From Allodiplogaster sudhausi (lineage: Eukaryota > Nematoda > Chromadorea > Rhabditida > Diplogasteridae): a stretch of 64,000 nt of DNA. Of the stretch, positions 36,290 through 48,100 are shown one piece after another. The stretch spans positions 1,337,501-1,401,500 of the forward strand of contig CALZFC010000045.1 in the NCBI GenBank assembly GCA_945643635.1, given 5' to 3'. Numbering within the stretch: the stretch's first letter is position 1; every line of letters starts with the position of its first letter. The notes beneath the pieces are model-generated. The model did no database searches, was not told the DNA's origin, and saw only the letters and a list, made by a program, of their open reading frames with translations. The translations under genes were made by a program, and so were the position numbers.

Positions 36290-38215
36290 CAGGAGATCGA
36301 AACGAAGAAAAAGGCTGACCACTCCGCCCACGCCGAGTCCATTGTTGTTCAGTCGAAGAACCTCCAATTCGTAGGCGGCAGGAGAGGAGAGGAATTCCTC
36401 AAGAACATGAATGCGTTTAATGGATGAATCTTTAAAGTAAGAAAATAGATACTAAGCAATGTGTGTTCATATATAAATGCCTACTTACAACATTAATTAA
36501 TTAATAACAATGGTAAATACCTCGATGCCCTCTGCACCAACGGGACCGAATGCATTGTCGGAGAGGTCGAGCTCTGTGAGACGAGTACCCGCATTCATCA
36601 TCGAGGAGCAGAGACTTCGCTCAAAGTATAAAAAAATTTAATTAATTTAGCAATGAGGCTGTAAGGAGCAGATTGACCTGTTGAGCCAACAAGCTCTCTT
36701 ATTTTTACAAGCAGTAACTTTATGATTATTATAACTTCGAGAATAGTTGCATCATAATGACTATTTCAAAAAAGACGAGCGCGAAAGTTCCTTTCTAAAG
36801 GAATAAAAGGGTTGCCAGATTCCGGCACCCCACACTTAGTGGCTCCTGAATTACCCCCACTCTGTTTAATAAGAGATTTTTACTTACGCAAATTCGGTTA
36901 CTTTATTCAGAAAGCGAGAGAAACAGGAAAATGTTTCTTTTTAATACCACACCCTTTTTTGACCTCATTTTTCACCTACCACAATCAGTTCTGGAAGACC
37001 ATCAGGCATATCTTTTATTCCCAGTTTCTAGAGTAGAAAACTAAGCGAAATTAATAGAACAGCTAGCTTAACCAACAACTTCTTTATACAACAAATCAAT
37101 ATAACTTACCAGGATTCGCGGGATCTCCGGTCTCAATCGTCCAGTGAACATGTCGCTCCAGAGAGCAAACTGAAAGAAATTATTGTCAATTGAAACACAA
37201 ATGACTAATTTTTTTTTTACAGTTTTTTTTTATATATTTAATTCCAGCACTCTTAGCTTACAATTATTTCCATTAATTTTTGAAACATGAACCAAATATA
37301 GCTTAGAAATCTCAACATTTCTCGGTTAATAAAAAAAATAAACAAAGCGAACGGGCGTTCAAGGACGATAGGTTAGACTGGCTGTATACATTTTGTACTT
37401 TAAGTATAAGAAATTCAGCGAAGGAACTTGCAGAATTATATACAGTTATTACATACAGTATTCTCACATCACAAAACCGTATAATAAGAAAGCTTGATTT
37501 CAAGATGTGATCATATCTAGTAGGATTACATGCTGAATATGTACCGGAAATTGCGACACCACCATCATTTTTTTCCTCGAGGACTTACAATAATCTCTAA
37601 TCAATTCTGCAAACAAAAATGAGCTGAGATTGCTTTGAAATAAATTACTACACGATATCCGTGCTGCTCATTATCAGCCCGCAACATCTTTCCTTCATAC
37701 AACCCAGTCAACCTCTGCCACCCTCAACCGTCTTCCAAACACGAGGTCTTCCAACTGGCTAACCTTCAACTCCGGATGCCTCGTCAGTGCTTGTGCGATG
37801 CGATCCCCTGCATCCACCCCGATGGTGTTTCCGCGGAGTTCGAGTGACACCAGTTGGTCACAATTCTCGATTGAGCAAGCCATTTCTTCCGCTGCAAGAA
37901 AGGGCCGGTAACCACGAATGTAAAACCGAATTATCTATTGCGCAAACCGTCCTCTCGAGTGTCGAGTTTGAGCTGTCGCCCAGCAAAGCTGAGACCAGGT
38001 GGAGGGGAATCCACTGCCACTGCTCTGAGAACAAGAACAAGGTCAACGGTTAGGCAGCACTGTCGCAAAAAAATGTAATAAAAAGAACGCGGTACCAAGG
38101 CGTCGACTAACTCTTCTTCTCCCACGTTGATGACGTCGTCATATTCGCCTTCTTCTTCGTCGATGGATTCATCAGACAACGTTCCCTGGTCGTCACTGGA
38201 ATTGGAACATTTCAT
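31957..38215 (-). CDS. Ran GTPase-activating protein, downstream full-length copy (17 coding exons)
   Basis: RanGAP speeds GTP hydrolysis on Ran, keeping RanGTP low in the cytoplasm for nuclear transport and spindle assembly. Exons: 38215 (or 38014)-37948, 37891-37764, 37169-37110, 36619-36521, 36397-36316, 36176-36016, 35901-35839, 35673-35578, 35193-35077, 34841-34654, 34518-34283, 34019-33838, 33587-33486, 33293-33182, 32809-32709, 32404-32286, 32041-31957. All are phase-consistent, 665 residues from 38014. LRR signatures: [43 protein letters not shown]-like [30 protein letters not shown] long Glu/Asp region follows, then a helical C-terminal domain ending GNIGPSFWKK, as in animal RanGAP. 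At the position of the start ATG in the upstream copy this copy has GTG (38014), but the frame is open to an ATG at 38215, adding an acidic leader. Three GC donors (after 36316, 35077 and 34654). Confidence 0.85.
32820..33180. repeat. (CT)-rich tract within a RanGAP intron
   Basis: About 360 bp of pyrimidine-rich imperfect repeat between exons 33293-33182 and 32809-32709. Open frames across it are spurious. Confidence 0.85.
36248..36292. repeat. (GA)n in RanGAP intron 5, downstream copy
   Basis: Same position as the longer tract in the upstream copy (39992-40076). The length difference shows slippage since the duplication. Confidence 0.85.
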
Positions 38216-38297
38216 TTACACACTTCAACAACTATTTTTTCTTCTACATTTTCTACGCAAGTTATAATTCAATCGCGATTGTTATATAAAGCTCGAG

Positions 38298-40008
38298 CTA
38301 TTTCTTTTCCGCTTCCAGCATCTCAATCATTTCCATGTCTTCGACTAACTCTTCGTCTCCCACGTCGACAACATCGCCTGCCCCGAGCTCGTGGATGAGG
38401 TCCGCGATGTCTTCGAAGTCGCCTCCGCAGTTGTTTCCTGCCAGTTTCAGCATCGCTTGCTTTCCTCTGCTCTTCCAGATCGTGATCATGTCTCGCACGG
38501 TCGAAGCGGGGACTTCGTTCGAATCCAGCCCGACGTACTTAAAATGTTAATTAAGTACTTAAGATATCAATTGAGTACTTAAGATGTAAATTAAGACATA
38601 GACCCTAGATGCATGGATCAAAATTTTACTAGTTTTTTTTCTACAAATATTATATCACCTAACTAAAAAAAGCCACTATTGAGTATGAATTGCAATTGAG
38701 CACACATTCGAGGCTTGATTGCTTAAAAATTTCTTCGAGGATAACTGGTACCGCACTTTGGGTGCGGGGGGCACTCTAGTATCAAAAAAGACTATATGCC
38801 TTAAGATTAGGAAAGGGGTTGTCGGCAAGCACACAGAAGATAGCGAAGGCTCCGTTGGCCCGGCACAACGTGTCACCGAGGTCGAGAGATTCCAGAGCAG
38901 GAAGTTCGCTCAGGACCTGGAAGGAAGACGGAATGGGTTCAGATATCCACATTCATTTCATTGCTTCAGGGACGTCACTGTTCGTAACTGAACTATAACA
39001 CATTGGTAAGGGACACATTTAATGACTACAACTCAGTCCTGACTTAAAGAATGCGATAATTACATAAGAGATTCAATAATTGTCATCCAAAGAAATTGGG
39101 TTGCAATGAAATGGATCAGATATTTCACTAAATTAAAAAAAAGAGAAAAAGAAAAGACATTATTCTGTGCTCATTTTGTGCAGCAACTTTCCCGGCATAG
39201 TCATGGTAAGTTTCTAAGTGAATAGACAATCGAACCCTGGGAAGAACAGTAGGCATACAAATAAGGAAATGTTGGCTAATACAGTAACCAGCAACGTGAC
39301 TTACCAAAGACAATGCAATCGCTCCCCTCGCTGTGCACGTGTTATCGTTGAGACTGATGACGCGAAGATTTGGGTTGTAGGCGAAGGACTGAGCCAAGGC
39401 CTGTGAAATTTAATCTTTATTAACCAACTAAAAGTATCCCGGTTCTTTTGAGACATACTTTTTTCACAACTATAACACATTCCTGTGCGGAATTGCTAAA
39501 ATAATTGAAGGCATCTACTCATTCCAGCTTTATAACCATCACAAATTACTGTGAAGCTACAGTACGTCAATTCCTGCGGCCGTGATTCCGTTCTGCGGGA
39601 CAGCAATCTCTTCGAGAGTTCCCATCGCCTAAAATGAAATAAAAACCAGTTTTAAATCCATGGAAAACTTTTTGGCGTGATATGAAAGCTCCGTTAGTTC
39701 AATGATCAGTGTCCAGTTTTAGAAACAGAAGCAAGTAAGTACTTACCATGAAGGCTCTAGCTAACGCCCTGGCACCGGGAACTTCGAGGCGATTTCGTCC
39801 TGCGACGAATGTTTTCAAGCGGAGCTTCCTTCCTTGAGCCCGCGCGCTCTCAGCGCACTTCCAGAGAGCATCGGCCACTATCTTAACAGGAAGAGCCATC
39901 AAAATATCTGCGTCTCAGATAAGCAAAGATCAATTAAGAAACACGAGAAACATATTCAGATAAGCAGATAGATAGGTTAGATAGAGGTAGAGTGAGAGAG
40001 AGAGAGGG

Positions 40009-40051
<43 letters not shown>

Positions 40052-41591
40052 GAGGGAGAGAGAGAGAGAGAGAGCAGGAGATCGAAACGAAGAAAAAGGC
40101 TGACCACTCCGCCCACGCCGAGTCCATTGTTGTTCAGTCGAAGAACCTCCAATTCGTAGGCGGACGGAGAGGAGAGGAATTCCTCAAGAACATGAATGCG
40201 TTTAATGGATGAATCTTTAAAGTAAGTAAATAGATACTAAGCAATGTGTGTTCATATATAAATGCCTACTTACAACATTAATTAATTAATAACAATGGTA
40301 AATACCTCGATGCCCTCTGCACCAACGGGACCGAATGCATTGTCGGAGAGGTCGAGCTCTGTGAGACGAGTACCCGCATTCATCATCGAGGAGCAGAGAC
40401 TTCGCTCAAAGTATAAAAAAATTTAATTAATTTAGCAATGAGGCTGTAAGGAGCAGATTGACCTGTTGAGCCAGCAAGCTCTCTTATTTTTACAAGCAGA
40501 TTACAATTATTATAACTTCGAGAATAGTAGTATCATAATGACCATTTCAAAAAAGACGAGTCCGAAAGTTCCTTTCTAAAGGAATAAAGGGGTTGTAAGA
40601 TTCCGGCACCCCACACACGGCTCCTGACTTACCCCCCACTCTGTTTCTGAAGAGATTTTTACTTACGCTAATTTTATTACTTTATTCAGAAAGCGAGAGA
40701 AACCGGTAAAATTTTCTTTTTAATACCACACCCGTTTTTTGACCTCATTTTTTAACTACCGCACTCTGTTCTGGAAGAACATCCGGCATCACCTTTTTCC
40801 CAGTTTCTAAATCACGGTTAGAGAAGAAAAATGCGCGAAATTAATAGAACAGCTAGCTCAACCAACTTCTTATAAAAAAAATCAATATCCCTTACCAGGA
40901 TTGCCGGAATCTCCGGTCTCAATCGTCCAGTGAACATGTCGCTCCAGAGAGCAAACTGAAAGAAATTATTGCCAATTGAAACAAGATATGACTAGTTGTT
41001 TTACAGTTTTTTATATATTTAAATCCAGCACTCTTAGCTTACAATTATTTCCATTAATTTTTGAAACATAAAACAAATATAGCTTAGAGATCTCAACATT
41101 TCTCGGTTAATAAAAAAATAAACAAAGCGAACGGGTGTTCAAGGACGATAGGTCAGACTGGCTGTATACATTTTGTCCTTATTGTATAAGAAATTCAGTC
41201 AAGGAACTTGCAGAATTATATACAGTTATTATATACAGTAGTCTCACATCACAAAACAGTATAATGTTCATCAATAAGACCCAGACAACCTCTGCCACCC
41301 TCAACCGTCTTCCAAACACGAGGTCTTCCAACTGGCTAACCTTCAACTCCGGATGCCTCGTCAGTGCTTGTGCGATGCGATCCCCTGCATCCACCCCGAT
41401 GGTGTTTCCGCGGAGCTCGAGTGACACCAGTTGGTCACAATTCTCGATTGAGCAAGCCATTTCTTCCGCTGCAAGAAAGGGCCGGTAACCACGAATGTAA
41501 AACCGAATTATCTATTGCACAAACCGTCCTCTCGAGTGTCGAGTTTGAGCTGTCGCCCAGCAAAGCTGAGACCAGGTGGTGGGGAATCCAT
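38298..41591 (-). CDS. Ran GTPase-activating protein, upstream short copy (10 exons)
   Basis: Exons 41591-41525, 41468-41341, 40955-40896, 40404-40306, 40182-40101, 39907-39747, 39628-39566, 39400-39305, 38916-38800 and 38537-38298 sum to 1,113 nt (370 residues), all phases matching. The start ATG follows a strong acceptor (TTGTTCTCAG, 10 nt before the ATG), a likely cis- or trans-splice site. It encodes [22 protein letters not shown], split here as [10 protein letters not shown] / [12 protein letters not shown], then the complete LRR domain. The terminal exon ends at TAG 38298 after a short acidic segment, so the long acidic region and the C-terminal domain of the other copy are missing. Catalysis by RanGAP resides in the LRR domain, so it could be active; animal C-terminal domains serve localisation and partner binding. 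Introns are nearly identical to the downstream copy, so the duplication is recent. Two GC donors (after 40101 and 38800). No AATAAA occurs between its stop and the next ATG. Confidence 0.8.
39980..40080. repeat. (GA)n in RanGAP intron 5, upstream copy
   Basis: Expanded relative to the homologous tract at 36248-36292. Confidence 0.9.
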
Positions 41592-41639
41592 TGCTACTGC
41601 TCTGAGAACAAGAACAATATGAATGGTTAAGGCGAAATG

Positions 41640-42318
41640 TTGCAGCAAAAAAGTATAATAAAAAGAACTCGGTACCAAGGCTTTAAATGTAATGGTTCAA
41701 AACATTTTAACACATTGCAGCCCAAACAGGGAACATAAGCATAAAATGTTCTTTTGATCGTACATTGGTAACGCGGCCGTAAGCGGAAGCGTGGTTGTGC
41801 AGAGTAGAAGCATCTATAGCCAGGCAAGAGTCGCAAGTGAATGGAAGTGGAAAAGACAGAAAGGAGAGCACGTTGCGGAGGAGAAATAGCAAGCGAAATG
41901 ACGATAGGGCAAACAGCGAGAGAAATAACTAAGGGGCGAAAGTGAGCATGAAGAGATATAAATTGTGATAGCGAGAAGAACAGGAGTGCCGTCCCTATTC
42001 AGACGAGTTTTCCCGCGCCTTTTCTCCTATTTCTACCCAACCAACATGCTACTCGAGCGAGCTTAATTAGAAATAAATGGAAAACCACAAACAGGCGGAT
42101 TTCATCAGCGATCGGTAAATACGGAAGTAACCAGATGGTTGAACAAACTATATGTGTAACTGCGCTTCAAAAGTTAAACGAACACATCGAACAAGCAAAA
42201 ACAAATACAACTTTAAAAGTGCCAAGACTCACGCGGAAACCACATTGGCAACCTTTTCAAAATAAATTCGAAATTGAGCCTTCGCTCCGCCGTCTTGTGC
42301 GTGAATCACTAAAATGAA
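41640..42318. other. Spacer 5' of the RanGAP pair
   Basis: Homology between the two RanGAP copies ends near 41630. This stretch probably holds the promoter of the upstream copy. No gene or known motif recognised. Confidence 0.45.
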
Positions 42319-42320
42319 GT

Positions 42321-42817
42321 GCCAGAACAAATTACCAATTATCAAAATTTTTCGGCATAAAATCAGATAATTCTACCACTATTCAAAAAGCGCATAAAAA
42401 ATAAAGAGAAATTTAAAATAGAGGAGAGCTAAATTCTGCATACCCTATAGGAAATTAAGATCATATGCCGACTGTGTTGGCAATATGCATACTTTCAAGT
42501 GCGATATCAGAATTGGTTTCAACAGTATGATTGCAATCCGTTCAAGGTATTTAATCAACTGAATTGTAATAATATTCATATCATCAGATGTCTCGAATGG
42601 ATTGCAATCATACGGTATAATACAATTCTCATATAGCACTTGAAAGGATACTCATTATAAACACATTCGACAAATTATCTTAATTTTCTTTAGCATAGAA
42701 CTAATTTAGCTCTCCTCTACTATATTATTATCCTTACTTTTTATGTGACTTTTCAGAAATAGCGAAATCATCCTCTTTTATGCTGAAAAATTTCGATAAT
42801 TAGAATTTGTTCTAGCC
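42321..42817. mobile_element. Foldback/MITE-like element, about 500 bp
   Basis: Nearly the whole segment is one imperfect inverted repeat centred near 42568. Matching pieces: GCCAGAACAAATT at 42321 with AATTTGTTCTAGCC at the right end; TAGAGGAGAGCTAAATT at 42419 with AATTTAGCTCTCCTCTA at 42703; and GATTGCAATCC (42528) with GGATTGCAATC (42599). Arms are about 240 bp with scattered mismatches, and no internal coding region exists. This is the structure of a non-autonomous foldback element; I could not identify target-site duplications or a superfamily. Confidence 0.7.
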
Positions 42818-42829
42818 ATTTTATTTTTC

Positions 42830-45110
42830 TAAACCACACACTAAAAAAGGTTGCATACATTCAGATACATTCAGAATGTTGTTTTTGCTTCCACTGTGTT
42901 TTTCCTGTTTACAAGCTCCGTATGTTGTTTATTGTTTTGTCCATCCAGAATTCTGCTTAACCTTTTTTACCGTTGTTTGACCAGTTCCGACTTCTCGCGT
43001 TGTTTATTGCTTTGTGCTCATCTACTTGATGATTTTCTGTATGGCGCTCGCAAGCGAGGCATTTGCGTTCTACTTGTCTTGTTCGCGTGCTCCTGGCCGC
43101 TATCTTTTTACATTTGCCCCCTTTTTTTCTTTGTCTGTCTTAAATGCCTTTTTTGTTCGCTTAACCTTTGCCCGTCCTTGTGTAATGCCTTAATCTTTAC
43201 TTTTGTCTTACAGAGAATGCTTAACGAACAGCAACTTCTGCATATTTCGGGTCTTTGCTCTGTGAACATGGTCAGTTAGATCTTGAATACTCGGCTCTTC
43301 TATTTGACTACTTTCGATTTTTTTTAATGTTTCACAGTTCTACTACTGCTATTGGCTTATATAATACCATGTTCTGTTGCAAAACAAGGGCGTTGATTAC
43401 TATTGATAAAAAGGGAGAAAAGGTTAAGAAGGTTGTAAGGTTAAGAAGGTTCTTTTAAGGCAGAGGGAGGACTGCATATGACATTCGCCGTGCGATTGCC
43501 CGCTGCTTCTCGCTGTCCTCTTCTTCCGCCTTCCAACACGACAATCTCTCGCCCTCGTAAGTTGGCCACAAATCCGTGGTGATCTCTCGGATGGTTAAGG
43601 CTCAGGCCAGTTCATTAAAACCTACGTTGCTGAGAACGATCGTCAAATACTTTAATAGCTAATCTAAGTTAATTACCTACTATAAACTTGCACCAAACAG
43701 CGTAGTTTACCATATCAAACTGCCATCCCTAAGATTCTTTCCCAAAATGTTCTTACCACCCGCGCTTTTGTTCAGTATATGTAAGTAATCCAGTCGATTT
43801 TGATGCTGAGAGAGCGCCAAGCGGAAGCTCGCGCCATAGAGTATGAGACCACGCCGATCTTACTAATGATTTGCTGGAATCTTTTTTCAATTCTGAGTGC
43901 ACTGAACATTTCTCTTAACACTTATGTAGTATTGTTTCTTGGGTTATATACCCAGCTGATTGCCGTATTATATGGCATTTTCATGTATCTTATCGAGCCA
44001 CCCCTATGGTTTTATTCTGTACTCGCAAGAACGCGGTTATATTTTAAATTCATGATATGTTATCCGGAGTTTCTATGAACATAACTCCTTTGTTCCTTAA
44101 AGTTCTTAATCTACTTTCCCATCGCCTTAACCGTAGTTCCTTGATGCCTTACGCCTTACTCCACTTATCATTTACCTTACTTTATTAAAATACCCAAAGT
44201 CTAATCCAACTCCACTTCCCTGTTCAGCTTGGCCGCTCTGCTCGCTCCCCCAACCGACTATGCGCAGAGCAGAGACGGCCGCGCCCTCTTGAGCAGCCCC
44301 TCTGCTGACTTCGCAGTGACGGCGAGTGTATGCCGGGCAAGGATGCGCTCCTCTGCGCGCGCCACAAGGGACGCGCCGCTACCGTATTCGAGTCAGCTTA
44401 TTTTTTGCTTAAGAATGAAATAAAAGTAGAAATTTTTACTTTCAATATGAGAGACCCTCCCTGCTCTCGGTCCTCCCCTAAGCCACCTGGTTTTTTAAAG
44501 GAACATTTTGACATACATTATTTCACCCAAGCCTACCTTGGTTTCCGGACCCATTACTTCGGTCCCCACCCTTTCTTCGTTTCAGTTAAGGATTCGAGAC
44601 TACGTCCTTCTTTTAGGAACGCCATTGTTCTTGGAGACTGGCCCGCAGATCTTTGTCTTCTCGGTCACCGTGTCCTTTTTCTCGTCTTCTTCGTCGATCT
44701 CCTCGTCACGAAATGACGTCATTTGATGGCTTCCGATCAAAAATGTTGAATTGGACATGCCCTTTTGGCTGCCATTCCTTCTCCAAACTATCGGCTTTTA
44801 CAAGCGCACATTTGCATAGTAACCAAAAATGTCGCTCCGTAACATTTTTAAGAACTATCATATTTCTTTTCGTTAAGCATACTTTACGTTTTATTAATAT
44901 GTTCGGCTCTTGCGTAATTATTAGGAGGCTATTGATTAGCTTCCTTTGTCGCTTTCTTGCCTAGCCTATGTGTAATATGTCATGTCCGCATTATAAAACT
45001 ATGAAAGTGCTTGTCTTCACAGTATACGTCTCAACAACACTTCTTTAACAAGAAACATTTATAGCGAAAATAATATGCGGGGTGAAATGTGAACAGGAAG
45101 GAGGTGGAGG
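42830..45110. other. Pyrimidine-rich spacer, no supported gene
   Basis: The + strand is T- and C-rich and carries several open frames of 60-142 codons (e.g. 42851-43279, 44330-44716). They have Cys/Phe/Leu/Ser-biased composition and no domain, and their starts and stops do not form spliced models. The 3' flank of the Argonaute gene lies at its right end. A decayed transposon is possible but unsupported. Confidence 0.5.
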
Positions 45111-45130
45111 AGGGATAGAACGGGGCCTCC

Positions 45131-48100
45131 TTACACGAAGTACATCCGACCCTTGAAGTTCTCCGTCACGGTGACGTATTCCTGCAACGAGTTATTACTA
45201 GTCATTATTACTCGTATGTAATCTATATGGAACGAATAAATATAAAACATTTTTCAAGCATTGATTGACCAGAAGAGTGGAGTCGGCACTGGCATTCGTT
45301 GTGGAAAGCCCGTCGCCGGAGCCACCGAGATTGGAGCTGCTGGCAGGGCGAGGGGAGATGCTGCCGGCTGGAGATAGAGGAATACGGTATTCTCCATTTA
45401 AAAGCCCTGGCATTCTCTCAGCTACGGTAGCCATTCTACCCAATCTCCCTCAACCAACCCCTGAGAATGCCGCTTCCACTTCGTCTTCCATTGCCGTGCA
45501 GGGAAGTGCTGGAAGAGGATGCCGAGGCCTCGCCACTCGCGCTCATCCCGTACGAGTCGGAGTCGTTCATCCCGCTGCAACCATTCCTTTCTCTCTCTCC
45601 CCCTCTATAATTTCGCTCTCTCTCTAATCTCTCGTTTACTCTCTCAGCAGTTCTCTCTCTCTCTCTCTCTCTCTCTCAACCAACAGCTTTCTCTTGACGT
45701 GGCAGCGCGCCCTGGTGGCCACCAGATGAGCATAGTAAACTGGCGCTGGAATCGAGACGGAGCGTGTGCAGCGACCGTAGGTGTGGCAGAGGCTGCAAGG
45801 AGAGAGCTAGAGGGGGTGAGTAAGAGAGGGAAAGAGAAAGAGAGAGAGAGAGAGAATCGCTCGGGAGCTGACCTGTACGTGAGGACCTGCATCTCGTCGG
45901 CCGTGAAGTTGTTGTCGTCCCAGAGGACGTGGTATTTGGAGGGGCGGGAGGTGCCTGAATCGATATGGATATTCCTCGTGAATCATATTCGTGCTTCTGT
46001 ATTTTACTTTATTATCATCTCGAACCCTGAATGCCGAAGTGAGAGCAGAGGAAGAAGTCGAAGCCATCTGGAGAGACAATTGTCGTGTCCACCTCAACGA
46101 AATAAGATCAATATTTACAAATCACCCATTAATTAAAGTTTTTTTCCCGCTCAAACAAGTTCGAATCCAAACAGACCGTAGTGCCGGGAGGGATGTTCTT
46201 CGCCTTGCCAACTCGATCTTGCGCATTCTTCGCGAAGAGACGGACGTGGTGACGCTTCTGGACGACGACGTAGCTGAACTTTTAATGTTAAAAAAAAAAT
46301 GTCAGGGAATGAATACAAAATTTGAAATATAGAAATCATGGACAAAGAATGAATAAAACACAAACGTGATGGGCGGCTTGTAGTCGGCGGAGAGAGTGAG
46401 GCAGGCGGAGCGAATTCCCTGCATCTCCTCACGGAGAACCTACAAGGAATCTTCCCCTTGTCCGATTCTACAGTATGCCAATCCTTCCCCTTAAGACCCT
46501 CGCCTGACCTCTGCAAACTGTCCGTCCGAGACGCCGTCTCTGTAGACGATGATGCGGGATGGCTTCTGCTGCGTGTTCCGGTAGAAGGCGATGAGTCTCT
46601 CTCGCACTGCATCGCACACGTACACCACGGACTCGCGCGTCTTACGCTGCACCTGCACATTCAATGGGGAGTATTCATGGATCCCTGCTAGGCTTAAGAA
46701 GTTACCGTCTCTTCTTTGCGCACCCACCCAACCTTACCGGAGCCATAATTATATTTTCAGACTCCCCACCTTCCCCCTTTTTCTCGCCAGCCCGCTTCCC
46801 CTCCCTCTTTTTCTGTCCAATGACTGGCCTTGACATTGGCAGCGTATGACTGCGGGAAGAGATCGACGTTGGCAACGATGGCGGCGACGGAGGGCATGGA
46901 GTTGCGCTCTTCGAGCATCGTCGGATGGGTCACGTCGATGCCGAACACGATGGTCGGCACGTCGATCAGGTACCTGCAATTCATTTTTATTATTAAATGC
47001 ATCTCAGTTTAGTTCTAATAAACAAAGTCGAATAACCTATAGTAATCAGCAACAGCAAACATTCTTACTGCTGAGTAATGGCGTCCGGGAGGACGCGGCT
47101 GTTGATGCCGCCCAGCTTCATGTTCAGCTTCAGCACAATGTTGGCGCAGGTGGCAGGCGAGGGACGTGAGATGTTCTTGAAGAGAACGCACTGAGACATC
47201 ACGCCGAACGTCATGTCCGAGCACTCCTTCACAGTCACTGTAATTTGAATTTCCCGCCATCCCCCAGGGTCGGTTCCTAAGTTCAAAGCGTACTGTAAAT
47301 GTCGCTGTTCTTTGCCGGCAGGACAACAATGATGAGATCACAGATGGTGCCAGTCTGCGTGTACTCGTTGAGGATGTCGCCGAAGAGGGCGATGATGTCA
47401 TCCTTGGTTCGGCCGTACTTCACGAGGTCGGGCCACTGAGGGAACTGCAGCCCCATTGCGGTCGCCTGAAATATTCAATGACTAGCTAGTTTATCGATTG
47501 ATGAGCAATTGTTGATTAAACTTCATCATAACACCATGCGCAGGGGATAGCCGTGGGCCGAAAATATCCAGCCCCGGCCCCCGTGGTCGGCCACTACTGG
47601 CCTTGCCCACCTTGTTATGGAGTCCGCCACAGAATGCCTGGAGAGTCGCCTGCTCTCGCTGGCCAACCAGAGCAATGAGCGAGTAGGCACGGCACATCGC
47701 GGGCAGGAAGAGCGACTGGTTGTCGAGGGACCATGCTCCGTCTCGCGGCTGCACCACCGGGTCCTGGAAGGAGAACATGGATTGGCGGGAATCCTAAATT
47801 TAAATAACCAGACAACGAACCTGCCGACGCATGTTCTGGCCAAAGAGGAGATTGGGCGGCGGGAGGACGCGGCCGACGGGCTCGACCATCTGAGTGGAGA
47901 GGGAGAGGCCGAATTCGGCCAGGAAGGGGTCGCCAGTGAAGGACGCCTCGCCCACCAGAGCCTGGATGCGTGCCTCGCGCTGGCAAGCATCCACGGCCAC
48001 GGCCTTAAATAGGAGGGAAGATGACGTCATCCATCATTCTATGCTTTGTCAGCCGGGTTAAAAAAGTAACAGTCTATTTTAGAGAAGCACCCGCTCCAGA

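Noticed and set aside
36248..40080. Regular spacing of similar blocks considered as a CRISPR-like or satellite array
   Set aside because: The similarity is a single tandem gene duplication; there are only two units and this is a eukaryote.
42851..43279. 142-codon + strand open frame rich in Cys, Phe and Leu
   Set aside because: T-rich composition explains it; no membrane-protein family, no start context and no splicing evidence.
44229..44726. Overlapping + strand open frames considered as a transposon or retroelement remnant
   Set aside because: No reverse transcriptase, integrase or transposase motif, no terminal repeats seen.
45519..46136. 205-codon + strand open frame
   Set aside because: Antisense to four Argonaute exons and a (CT)n tract.
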